A DNA stretch of 64,000 nucleotides from Azolla caroliniana (lineage: Eukaryota > Polypodiophyta), in contig JBHGNT010000018.1 of the NCBI GenBank assembly GCA_043228905.1, positions 5,394,001-5,458,000 of the forward strand. Direction: 5' to 3'. The notes beneath the pieces were generated by a model that saw only the letters and a program-made list of their open reading frames with translations, made no database searches and was not told where the DNA came from. Below are positions 42,297 to 53,386 of the stretch, piece after piece; positions within the stretch are counted from its first letter, which is position 1; each line of letters opens with the position of its first letter. Made by a program: the position numbers and the translations under genes.

Positions 42297-43897
42297 GACA
42301 ACGATCAACAAAGGAACTGCGATAATCGTTCTTGTTTTTTTTTCTATTTTTTCTTCTCCATTCTAATCATGTATATGGTCATATTTAATTGTTTTTTCAT
42401 TAACTCAATGATGTTGTAGTGGTAATTAATTGGTTATATAAAACGTTTACATATGTGCACGAGGTCAATACCTCATTTGATATATATTTTATATGTGATT
42501 AGTGACGTATGCGTACGAGGTTAATACCTCAATTACGTATTGCGTTCACAAACATATGTTACGTTTGCGTATGAGGTCATTACCTTGATTTGTATGTAAA
42601 TGATATGCGTTTGGTGTTGTATGCGTATGAGGTCAATACCTCAATTGCGTATTATGATTAACCCTTATTTTTAGATGTTTCGTGTGCGTAGAGGGTATAT
42701 GCCTCGATTATGTATCTCGATTACATCATTTTTGGCTATTTTATATTACGATTTCTTTTATATATGTATATGTGATCATGTGTATACGTATTTGATCGTA
42801 TAGATGTGATAATATACATATGTGTATATAAGTTATTACGTGATTTGAATATCGAATGTTTTCCTTTTCGGGGAAAGGATCTTGGTGTCCGTCCTCACAT
42901 TTTTGTGAGAATGGCATTGTCATCATCTCTTTTTCAATAAATTTTTATTGTTGACATCCACGTTGGTGACTTCGATTTCGTTACGTAATGAAACAATCTT
43001 AGCCACAATGGTGTTGAGAACGTAGGGCTTGACCCACTTGATGTGAGGTCGCTCTTATGACACACATATCCAACATCCCTCCCTCATTACATGGATACGA
43101 TGCCACCATGAGATCATTCTTACGAAAGACATTCGTAATGACGTAACCATGTGATGGGCCACGTGAGCCTACTACGAAAAGAGGGCTCATTTGTCTTGAC
43201 CATTAGGTTGCACTTGGTGTATGCCATTGTAATTATGAGACTTGAGGTTAGGTAACGTACCAACAAAGTTTGTGGTAAACGAGGGGGAAATAAGGACTCT
43301 TGACATATATGTTTCTTTTAAAAAACCATATATGGGCAAATGCCTCACATATCTCTTATATGCATTAAATATTAAACATTCAAGAAGAGCAACCTACTTG
43401 GTTGGCTCAAGTGTTTAATCTATTTGTTCTCGAGGTCTCAAGTTCAAATATGACCAAGAGCATACAACATCGTTGATACATATGATTATAACACATGTTT
43501 AGACTTGAGGTCTAAGTGTAGTTCAGGCTCCTCATAATAGGACTTAAAGAGCCGAAACCACATATGTGGGCACGGAAACATAGTTTATTGTTAACATTTT
43601 TTTCATGTATAAACTATTCATGATGCAAACATACATGGTTGAGCCTTGGGGAGCTGCCATGAAAAAATCGATATAGAGATCAGGGAAAGACATTAATTTG
43701 TCACCCCCATGGTTTTTAAAACACCTTTGTGTTACCATAGTAACCTGATCTTCAACCTCATCTCATACGTCTAGAGGGGTATTGACGTGAGATCATGATA
43801 TCGATTAATGTTTGCCCATGATAAGTTTACATCACGACATGATGTTATGACTATTTGTCTGACCTTATCCTATTTCTTTGCCAAAAATAATCATTCA
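42297..43897 (+). other. Element D leader region
   Basis: 1.6 kb between the A insertion and the D gag ATG, with no coding signal. It holds the 56-bp repeat array (listed separately), TCTTGAGG-rich stretches, and a tRNA-like pair near 43398-43445 (GGTTGGCTCAAGTG; CAAGTTCAAATATG). It could be a long 5' leader or contain a further unrecognised insertion. Confidence 0.45.
42461..42705 (+). repeat. Five-unit array, about 56-bp period, each with GAGGT-N4-ACCTC
   Basis: Short palindromes GAGGTCAATACCTC or close variants start at 42461, 42517, 42573, 42629 and 42691: exact 56-bp spacing three times, then 62. Each is preceded by a purine-pyrimidine GCGTA(T/C)-like stretch. Units have diverged, but the palindrome is kept in four of five, partly through matched changes in the last. 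Confidence 0.8.
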
Positions 43898-44416
43898 ATG
43901 GCTCAAAATAACGACCCGATGTCATCCGCTCAAGCAGAAGGAACTCAAGGAAATCCTCTTGGACAAATGTCCATTGAGATGTATTTTTCACAAATAAGCC
44001 AATACCTTAGTTTCACTGCTCAACAGATGACTGAACTTAAGTAATCTCAAAGTGCTCTCGAGGCACGTGTCATTAGTTTACAACGTGAGACTAATAGACC
44101 TAATGAGCGACAGGGTGAACCATCGTTTGTCGTTAAGCTATTTACGGGAGAAAAAAAGGAAAGAACCGAAGAAGCAATCTGCACGTGGCTGGGCCGATGG
44201 GAGTCTCATTTTGAGCTCTATCCCATGCCAGATAGTACGAAGATTGCATATGTCGGCCGAGAACTAGGGGGTAAGGCTGCCGCCTGGTGGCATGGGCTCC
44301 GTACTTTGGGGAAATTGCCCGATACCTTGACAAATTTTGTCACAATTTTCAAGGGCCAATTTCTGCAACCTCCCTCTCGAACCGAGGTAGCACAAAGCTT
44401 TAATGAACCTCTCTAG
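43898..44416 (+). pseudogene. Element D gag, N-terminal part
   Basis: ATG at 43898 (MAQNNDPMSSAQAEGTQ). TAA at 44042-44044 interrupts it (Gln codon to stop fits). It then reads in the same frame through EEAICTWLGRWESHFELYP and ELGGKAAAWWHGLRTLG (capsid) to 44416, where the frame must change near 44405 to reach the next part. Confidence 0.8.
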
Positions 44417-47400
44417 CAGGAAGTTTTCCTCGCTAGAAGACTATGTCTACCATGCTAGAACCCAAATCCAAAAATCGGGTCTAGAAGGGGACAATTGGTC
44501 AATAACTTGTTTTGTCAATGGCATCCCCAATTCGGACTATCATGTGATAGTGCACGATAAGGAGCCAAAATCCTTTGAAGAGGCCGTTGAAATAGCTCTT
44601 CACTATCAACACACTTCGAAGAAGGACCACAACAAACCCAACAAAGCGCCCGGGACTAAGCAATCACAATTCGCTGGGAAACGGAAGACACCCAACGAAT
44701 TCATGGATCACGATTGTAAGCGACAACATCCTTTTTGCGTATTCTGCAAAAAGAAGGGTCATACAAAAGAGCAATGTCAAAAGCTCCAACGGAAAGAGCA
44801 CGATAGCAAAGCTAAAGTTGTAGACTATAAAGGTCAGATTCCTAATGGCCTTCAGGTCTATACACATTATTTAAGTAATTGTCAATGTTCTTTCCCTCAC
44901 TATGTATTGGGTCCCAATGATTTACTACGTGCAAACGGGTATATCAATACATCTCCCGTACAATTTTTGTTTGATTCGGGAAGCTCACACAACTTTGTGA
45001 ATGATCGTTTGGTTCAGATATGGGGAATCCAACCCACCGTAAGTGATCACACCTATACGGTGCACTTGGCTGATGGAAGAGTACAATACATGAACGGGGG
45101 GATTCATTCATTAGGAATTTCTATTGATACTTATATAGAGGAAGTAGACTTCCATGTAATGAATCTTTGTACCACTGATTTAATACTGGGTTATCCCTGG
45201 TTCTATAATAAAAACTCTTCTTTATCTATTGATTGGGTTCATCATTCAATAACTTTTGTACTGAACGATTGTACTCATTTTATTCAATGTGTAAAAAAAC
45301 AATCCCTCTCAATTGTTTCCTCTCCATCAATATCCGAGTTGTCTTGTTCTACTCTATTTTATTGTGTACTTGATCCAGACATTCACGTTTACAATATCGA
45401 TAATGTCTCAGTTCAATTAATATATTTTGAACAACAAGAACTTGATGAAATCTTAAATGATTTTTGTGATGTTTTTCTGAATGAACTACTAGATGGGTTA
45501 CCTCCTAAACGTAATATAGACCATCGTATAGATATTGTACCTGGTGTTGCACCAAGAAGTATACCTCCTTATCGCTTAAGTCGATCCGAAGAGGATGAGG
45601 TATCTAAGCAACTCAAGGACTATTTACGAATGGGTTATATATGTTATAGTAAATCTCCATGGGGTGCACTTGTTCTCTTGGTAAAAAAGAAAGAGGGCAC
45701 ATGGTGTATGTGTATTAATTACCGACGCTTGAATAAAGTGACGATCAAGAATTTATATCCATTGCCCCGGGCTGACGATCTAATTGACCGTCTCCAGGGA
45801 GCTCGGTATTTTACGAAACTTGATCTCCGTACATGCTACCATCAAATTCGTATAAGTGAGGACGATGTCCCTAAAACGGCATTTCGTACGCGCTATGGCC
45901 ATTATGAGTTTTTGGTTATGCCTTTTGGTTTGACCAATGCTTTGGCCACATTTCAACAAGAAATGAATGACATTTTCCGAGAACAACTTGGAAATTTTTT
46001 CGTTATTTTCTTGCATGATATTTTAGTTTATAGTCGTACATTAGAAGAACATTCTAAACATGTCCACTTTGTTTTACAAACATTGCGCGACAAACAGTTT
46101 TATGCGAAGATCTCAAAATGTGAGTTCTTCAAGAAATCAATTACTTATCTTGGAAATCTCATAACCGAATGAGGAGTTGAAATTGATCCTTCTCGCATCG
46201 AGAAAATCAAGCTTTGGCTCACTCTTCATAATATTCGAGAAGTTCGATCATTCCTTGGTTTTGTCGGGTTTTTGTGAAAATCCCTTCGTAATTACTCCCA
46301 ATTGACAATGCCGTTTACTGATTTTCTAAAAGGTCAAACGCGTAAGTCTACAAAACCTATTGTCTGGAATGCTACACTAGACCTCGCCTTTAAGGAACTC
46401 AAGGACTTGGTGTGCAAGGCTCGTTCACTTCTTTTACCCGATCCTTTAAAACCTTTTGAGGTTGAAACCGATGCAAGCGATTATGCTATAGGTGTTGTCT
46501 TATATCAAGATGGTAAACCAATAGCATTCGAGAGTAAGAAACTTGATTCTGCTCAATGTCCATATACCGTTCAAGAAAAGAAATTATTTGCAGTTATACA
46601 TGCGCTCAAAACATGGTGCCATTATCTTTATGGAAATTTACTGTGGTAACTATGGACCACGAGTCCTTGAAATATTTTTGTGACCAACAAGACCTGAAAG
46701 GTCATAAAGCACGATGGGTTGATCTCATCCAGGACTTTGATTTTTCCATACGATATCGTAAAGGTTCCATGAACACTGTCATTGATGCACTAAGTCGCAT
46801 TCGTGAAGTTAACGTGCTTAGCTTCACTGAAATAACTTCAGATCTCTATGATCACCTTCGAAGAAAGTACCTGATGACAGCTATTTTGCAAAATACTGGG
46901 CAAGAGTTGAGTCTGGAACAGACACCACCGCATCCTCGAAGGAATTCTTCCACATTGCTAATGGTCTGCTCTACCGTAATGGGAAGGTTTGTGTTCCAGA
47001 TTTTCCTGAGGTCAAAAAGAGAATTATTTTTGAATGCCATGATGCACCCTCAGCAGGGTACCCTGGAATACATTGTACACTCGTTCTCATCTCCACTCAA
47101 TTCTATTGGCCTAAGATGCGTCCTTACATACATAACTATGTGAATAAATGTCACCAATGTCAGGTTAACAAAGCTGAGCGACTTAAAGCCGCAAGACTTT
47201 TACATCCCTTGAACATTCCCAATAATAAGTGGGAAAGTATATCCATGGATTTTATTGTTAGCCTTCCTCGTACCCAAAAAGGTCATGGTGCCATCTAGGT
47301 TGTGGTTGATAGACTAACTAAAATGGCCAAATTTATTGCTACTAAAACCACGATAACAACTCCTGAATTGGCTTACCAATTCGTTGAGGAGTTATTTCGT

Positions 47401-48258
47401 TTTTATGGGTTACCGATGGATATCGTGAGTGATCGAGATCCAAAGTTTACTAGTGACTTCTGGACGCAAGTCTTTAAGAAGTTAGAAACTACATTGAGCA
47501 TGAGCTCTATGGATCATCCTCAATCCGATGGACAAACAGAACGAGTAAATCAAATTATTGAGGACATGCTTCGAGCAGACGTTGGTACAAAACGAACAAA
47601 ATGGGAACGTTATCTCCCAATTTTGGAGTTTGCTAATAACAGCTCCAAGCATACATCGACGGGATATAGTCCTTTTATGTTGATGTATGGTTTTTAGCCA
47701 CGAGCCCCAATTGATGTTAATATACATCATGATGAGTTGCGAAGTACGCAAAACTTTCTTCGAGATATGCAAGATATGTTGCATATTGCATGAGATAATA
47801 TAAAAACCGCTCAAGATAGAGCACGTTTTTATGCCAATCATCATAGGCAACCTCATGTATTCAACCCTGGACAGAAGGTATTTTTACGTGTACCTCACAA
47901 TTCTAAGACATTGTCTAAGGGTAAGTGCGCTAAGTTAGCTCCACGGTTTTGTGGACCTTTTATAGTCCTCAACCGCATTGGGTCATCAACCTATCGTCTC
48001 GCTCTTCCTGATGGTGTTGAAATTCATCTAGTTTTTCATGTGAGTCGTCTAAAAGAACTTCTAGGTTCTGGCGACAATACAGTTACAACTGAAACTCTGG
48101 TTACTTCTGAAGAATTATCTTCTAAACCACATGTACCAGAAAGAATTCTCGATGTTAAAACAAAAAAATTACATACTAAAGAAATCCGAGAATTTAAAAT
48201 AAAATGGATGGATAAATCAATAAAAGATGCCACATGGGAACGTGAGGTGACCATATAA
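44403..48258 (+). pseudogene. Element D gag end, protease, RT, RNase H, integrase, chromodomain-like tail
   Basis: An open stretch 44403-46172 covers the zinc knuckle [14 protein letters not shown], protease [12 protein letters not shown] (about 44970) and RT with [20 protein letters not shown]. The catalytic box is FLHD at 46008-46019 instead of FLDD. Stops at 46170-46172 and 46275-46277. RNase H 46302-46649 (FEVETDASDYAIGVVLYQ). Frame changes near 46640 and 46890. Integrase: MDFIVSLPRTQKGHGAI, a TAG at about 47297, IVSDRDPKFTSDFW, DGQTERVNQIIEDML. Stops near 47697 and 47792. The tail PERILD...KWMDKSIKDATWERE resembles a chromodomain. The last codons run into the 3' LTR. Confidence 0.88.
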
Positions 48259-48685
48259 TATCCCATGGTGAGAATTTATCGTAGTATTCCATACACGTGG
48301 ATAAGTGTGAGGGTTAAAAGAGAGTGTAAAAAAGGGGAGGATTACTTTTAATCTCGGGATTGAGACAACCCATTAGGCCAAGTGTGAACTTGCTTGGGGG
48401 CCTTGGGTATCGCTATAAATAAGAGGCCTAGCTTCCCTCATTTCATCATCTTTTGACTACGTCGAGACTTTGTTTCATGGTGGTTCAACTCTTGTAGCGA
48501 GCGTGCCAACATCAAGTATTACTCGACGCCACGACGGTGGTATGAGACGCCGATCGAGGCTCAAGTCCGTCTCGATCCCTTCGCTCGGGGTTGTCGGGTG
48601 GTTCGGCACCCTTCTTTCTCTCTCTTCTTTCTATCTATCATTCTTTTCTCCTTATCATCCGCTTACATTAGATCATATCTCTAAT
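48248..48685 (+). repeat. Element D 3' LTR
   Basis: Matches the 5' LTR at 18202-18643. The pol stop TAA (48256-48258) lies within its first bases. Confidence 0.9.
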
Positions 48686-49671
48686 ATTAATGTTAAAGGA
48701 CTAAAAACAACCCAGTAATAATGTAAAAACATAACACACACGTGCACACACACACACAAGCTATTCTATAAAAAGGTATACCAAGAAGCCATTCGAGGTC
48801 TCATTCTCAATGTCAACATGGAATCATGCCATTGAAGTTCTCCAACTTCCTACCAGAACAAGCTTTAAAGTGGAAGAGATCGTCGAAACTTGTTACGAGA
48901 ACAAGCTTTTGAAGAAGAGATATTTGTACTAGAGTTGGCAACAACAAACAAACAAGCTTCGTAGTGATTTATCCAATGATGTTCAAGATGAACGTCATGT
49001 TCAATCATTATGGTTAACCAAGGAGATCGTTATGCTAGACACAATAAAAGGGAGATGTTTTATATTATCAAGCATTTGAGATTAAGAACCAGATTAAGCT
49101 CTGAGATATTAACCATTTGATGGTAGTAGAGTTGTTGATTCATCAAAAATTACACCTCAACTAAAAATGAATTTATTTCATGTCTCATCATAGAGTTGGT
49201 AAGCTTTATATCCATGAACCTCACCATATTTGACAAAGATTATTTTGTTTGCCAAAGCATGGTAGTTTGTTTCTGTTCTTCTTAGGCACATGTGTAGGTA
49301 GAACATCCAAATATTTTAAGATATTTTAATTGTGACTTTTATCCATGTCATAATTCATATGCTATCGTTAATCCCCCTAATCTGGTATTACAGTTAAGAG
49401 TGGTTACGGTTAACATGTCTAGACAAATATCAGGCCTCTATCCACAAGTGGGGATGGAGGAGCCAAAAGGTACTTCATAAGGGTTGTTTTGTCAAGTTAA
49501 GTCTCAAACGTACGAACTTCCAGATCGATTAAATCATTTACACCAATAGACCATAACATGTCCTTAATATAAACATTTTGCTTAAGTAATAATAATAACG
49601 TTTCCTCATCGAGGAAATATTATTGTTTTTATTGTTTTTTTTTAATATACATATAGTTATGTTCTAGCTAG
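48686..49671. other. Intergenic, no gene seen
   Basis: Contains a (CA)n tract near 48736-48760 and AT-rich sequence with no convincing reading frame. The last 100 or so bases before 49672 are the 3' flank of gene 3 (shared GCTAGCTACCTT with gene 1). Confidence 0.5.
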
Positions 49672-52255
49672 CTACCTTGCTGAGAAAATCACATCGGATT
49701 CTGCTATATAGGAAGCTATATTTGTAGAGGTGCTACTGCTTTGATAGCCTACTAAGACGTCATTTGGAGCCGGGTACGGAGGGATCCCAATGTCGTCACC
49801 GATACCTTCGAAGAGCTGAAGAATTCGCAACATGGATGGTCGCAATTCGGGCTGATATTGAACACACCAGAGCCCGATCTTAAGGACTCGGATTTTCTCA
49901 AGGTTTTCAGCATGCTTATCTGATTGTACTAGGTCCACTTCTCTGTTGGGGATGTCAATATTGTCAAGATCATGCTCATGCATCTGACCCTGTGGATGTG
50001 GATGCTCTTCTTCCCCATTTGAAATGCTCTCATCGTTATGGTTATGGTCGCCCGAAATGAACTTGTATGCCCAATCCACAAGGGTTTCATTATCATTTCC
50101 TCTCTTATGGAACCCCCTCACAAGCTTCAGCAACACCATCCCATAACTGTAGACATCTGCCTTGGATGTGATCTCTACAGTTTTCAACCATTCAGGTGCT
50201 ATGTAGCCCCTCGTTCCTCGTGCACCCGACATGTGTACATTGCTCTTTACCCCTTCTAACCGCCTCGCCAATCCGAAGTCAGCAACTTTCGGTGTAAAAC
50301 CACGGTCTAAGAGCACATTCTCAGGCTTAATGTCACAATGCAATATATGTGGCTTGCAGTCATGGTGAAGGTATGCAATGCCTCGGGCCGTTCCTACAGC
50401 TATGGAGTATCGAACTGCCCATGGGAGTGGCTTCGGTTCTCTGGAGAGGAACCTGGCTACCGATCCGTTCTCGATGTATTCATATACCAAGATCCTCTTC
50501 ACGGGAGCTCGGCCTCCTCCTCCGATGGAGTAACCCACAAGATCGACTAGATTGACATGATGGATCTTGCCAAGAGTGCTCACTTCTGCTCTGAATTGCC
50601 TGTCAGCTTCTCCATGGCTTGTACCCATGGTGTCTTTTAGCACCTTCACAGCAACAGGGAGCTGCTTTTCTCTTGGTTTTTTCTCATTCCCCATTACCAC
50701 TATGATTCTGCCTTTGTATACTCTCCCAAAGCCCCCTTCACCCAACAACTTACTGAAATTCTGAGTTGCCTCTACCAGCTGATGGTATGTGAACTTAATC
50801 GGTCCACCATCGTTCATTACCCTGACACAGTCATCCCTTCTCATCTTTGGGAGAATCATCGCGCCATATCCTCTTCTCCATATTATGATGGAACCGACGA
50901 CTAGCAACCCTACGATGAGAGCCGCAACAATTGCCCCTATAACTGCCCCTTTCTTCACCCCTGCTCCTCCTTTAGTAGGAGAGGACACTAACAATTTCAT
51001 GAGTAGAGTATTGCCATCTGTGTAGTAACCATTCATGATTAGCCCTGTTGTTTGATTACCCTTCAGGAAGCATAATTTATCACCTAGCCTATAAGATGCT
51101 ACAATGCAATCACAATTATCCAGGCATTGTTTCTTGCACTCCTCTATATCATCAACGAGTTGGTTGCTTAAGTCATTGTAATTATAATCACTATGCTCGT
51201 TCTCGACCATGGATAAGGACTCATTCTCACCCAATCCGCAGAAACTGGTCAAATTCAAGCTATTATAGCACCCCAGGGAAGCAGATTGAGCATCCACAGG
51301 TTGATAACCAACCGGACAAGTGCAAGTTAAAGAAGATCCATTTGTGCCTTCTTTGCATATGCCATAAGCCCCACAAGGGCTTCCCAAGAGGCATTTGCCA
51401 TCGTCGAATTGCATTACCTTGTCCCATGTAGAATGTGAAGTATTCCAAGCATACATCCTTAGATTTCCGTCAGGATCTAATCGAAGCATGCTCATGGGCA
51501 TGGATGAATTGTCTCGGTATGTTCTCCCTGCATCTCGGGTAAGCTCGAGAACACCCTGGCCAGCATTGAGGTATGCATATAAGCAGAGAAATTCCACATT
51601 ATGGACAACATCCAATGCACGTAGATAGGCGACCGAGTACACATCGGTCTGAAGATGGAACCTTCCGGGGGGACCATAGGAGCTATCATTTGGACGAGAT
51701 CGCAATAGATAAGGCTGATCTATTACTATAGAAGATAATGAACTAGTAGAACTGTCATCTCTTGGGCTCACCACAAGAGTGTCTCTGAGGTCCGAGAAGC
51801 TCTGCCATTGTAAATTCTCCATGGTGGCATCGAAAAGCTGTAGGTTCCCTGTATTTTGAAGCTTTGCAAAGGAAGCATCGGAGGTAGAGGTACTCCAAAG
51901 CATGGATTGGCTTGAGTCAATTAGCTCGAGGTTTCCATTACTCGTGAAGTTGAGAGTAGCTCCTTGTGTGACACTAGGGGTAGAGATGGAAGGCCACCAT
52001 AGCGGAGTTCGGTTAGTGTCGGCAGTCACCCAAATGCAGAGAAGGAATTGGTGGAGGCCGAGGGATTTGAAGCCGAACGTGAGGGTTCCGTTGTCTGAGA
52101 GCCAGAAGCCGGAAGAAGAGGAATTAGAGGAAGCATTGGTATGAGTTGAAAAATGGGCATTTCCCGCCTGATACAATGGTGATGGTGTAGCAGCCAAGGC
52201 ACCATGGAAGCTAGAGAGGAGCAGAGTAGGGAAAAGGAGGAGGAACAAGGGAGCC

Positions 52256-52257
<2 letters not shown>
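49672..52257 (-). CDS. G-type lectin receptor-like kinase, gene 3
   Basis: Intronless 861-residue paralogue of gene 1, same strand and same place in the second divergent pair. Signal peptide (about 1-23), bulb-lectin domain (about 28-185), EGF-like segment (about 286-330, CLLGSPCGAYGIC), PAN-like cysteines (ECKKQCLDNCDC), membrane helix (about 432-455), kinase GEGGFGRV (about 504), VAVKVLK, HCDIKPEN (about 637), DFG (about 657), APEW. Non-RD, with the extra segment before VAVK. It ends AESDVIFSAR. No lesion is seen. The ATG is preceded directly by a CT-type microsatellite in gene orientation, and a SINE sits just upstream. Its lectin domain is nearly identical in DNA to that of gene 4. Confidence 0.93.

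Positions 52258-52258
<1 letters not shown>

Positions 52259-52298
<40 letters not shown>
52259..52298. repeat. (GA)n tract in the gene 3 5' leader
   Basis: About 40 bp of GA directly upstream of the gene 3 ATG, so the transcript leader would be a long pyrimidine (CU) run. A second GA tract at 52452-52475 lies beyond the SINE. Confidence 0.95.
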
Positions 52299-52299
<1 letters not shown>

Positions 52300-52301
<2 letters not shown>

Positions 52302-52451
52302 TAGCTCACTTGGTAAGGTTGCCCAATGGAGACCAAGTGGTGATGGGTTCAACCCCTACATTCCACGATGGCATCTAGTGAATTAAGAGTATATGAAGTA
52401 TATAAATAGAGAGGTGAGGGAATTGGGTTTCGAACCCATGACAACAATAAA
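52300..52451 (+). mobile_element. tRNA-derived SINE-like insertion upstream of gene 3
   Basis: About 150 bp with an A-box-like TAGCTCACTTGGTAAGG (52302) and a B-box-like GGGTTCAACCCC (52345-52356) about 43 bp apart, and a short A-rich tail AACAATAAAA. GA repeats flank both sides, while the duplicate upstream of gene 1 goes straight from the ATG to GATTATTATGTCTAAAG; the same GATTATTATGTCTAAAG resumes here at 52475. So it inserted into the GA tract after the duplication. A second inverted B-box-like GGGTTTCGAACCC lies near 52427. Confidence 0.7.
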
Positions 52452-52475
52452 AGAGAGAGAGAGAGAGAGAGAGAG

Positions 52476-53334
52476 ATTATTATGTCTAAAGAGAAAAAGC
52501 GCAGCAATATCCCATGGAACTGAAAGACAACCATCAGATTTCATCCAAAACAAACCATAATGAAAGATGAAGATTTTTTTACAAGAAAGGAAATTCAGGA
52601 TTAGAAGGCAATTTAGGTCATGGGAAGGGTCTTTTGTGTTTTCTCACTTCGAAGCACATCAGATATGTATATAGATCTTCATTTGAAGAGACTCTACCCT
52701 TGTGAGTTATATAACCAATGTGCAAGTAGGTTTGCACTTGATGACTAGATAGATAGTTAGAACCTAGTTATATCATCCTCTCGGTTGTTTAGGCCAAAAA
52801 TAACAAACTTGTAGTAGGAATTTTGCGGTAGGCTTTTTGTGAACCACAAGTATGTAGGCATAATATGACGATTTTCTTTCTTTTGCCCCCATAATGATAC
52901 TCTGTCTTCACGTGTAAAAGTTTCGAGGTTCTAACCAAATCCGCAGGCAGATAGACACTAGTTAATGCAAAAATAGTTAAAAATACATAGCGATATTGTC
53001 CGAAATGTCTCAATCAATCATTCAATTCATTCATTAGTTCGATCAATTTATTCATTCAAATCATTTATTGATGAGTGGAAAGCAAGAGAAATACAATCCA
53101 TGAGAACTCCTTATTACATGTGGTGCATAAGAAGGTTAGGAGAGTTCTCATGGATTGGATGTCTCCCCAATCATCCAATTCATTCATTCGTTCAATCAAT
53201 TTATTCATTCAAATCATTCATTGATGAGTGGAAAGCAAGAGAAATACAAGGATCAATCCATGAAAACAAAAAAGACTGTCATAAAGGGCACTCTTTCTAC
53301 AGACCAATATGTATGTACCATGCACTTCATCACT

Positions 53335-53379
<45 letters not shown>

Positions 53380-53386
53380 CTTCCTC
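52476..53386. promoter_or_regulatory. Shared upstream region of divergent genes 3 and 4
   Basis: Shorter duplicate of the gene 1/2 spacer, sharing blocks such as AACAAACTTGTAGTA (52801) and GTGAACCACAAGTATGTAGG (52840). A roughly 100-bp segment ending GGAAAGCAAGAGAAATACAA is present twice in tandem (about 53010-53100 and 53160-53250). A (CT)n tract at 53338-53377 precedes the gene 4 ATG. Confidence 0.6.

Larger units (their letters stand above)
18202..48685 (+). mobile_element. Element D: Ty3/gypsy chromovirus-like, host of the nested block
   Basis: 5' LTR (18202-18643) and 3' LTR (48248-48685) are clearly homologous, both starting TGACCATATAATATCCC. A Met-tRNA-type primer site follows the 5' LTR. 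Gag-pol lies at 43898-48258. Everything from 18741 to 42296 is element A and its own insertions, so D itself is about 6.9 kb. The integrase tail has a chromodomain-like PERILD...IKWMDKSIKDATWERE segment. No 5-bp target duplication is seen (GGCA before the 5' LTR, TTAAT or ATTAA after the 3' LTR), so one edge has been rearranged. Identity of the two halves as one insertion is inferred from order, strand and LTR match. Confidence 0.75.

Noticed and set aside
42461-42705. 56-bp spaced repeats as a CRISPR array
   Set aside because: Only the short palindrome is conserved, units are otherwise similar to each other, and the setting is a plant retroelement.
53309-53386. Upstream Met extending gene 4 by 26 residues
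   Set aside because: The extension is Ser-Leu from the CT microsatellite and would bury the signal peptide; 53387 matches the start of gene 2.
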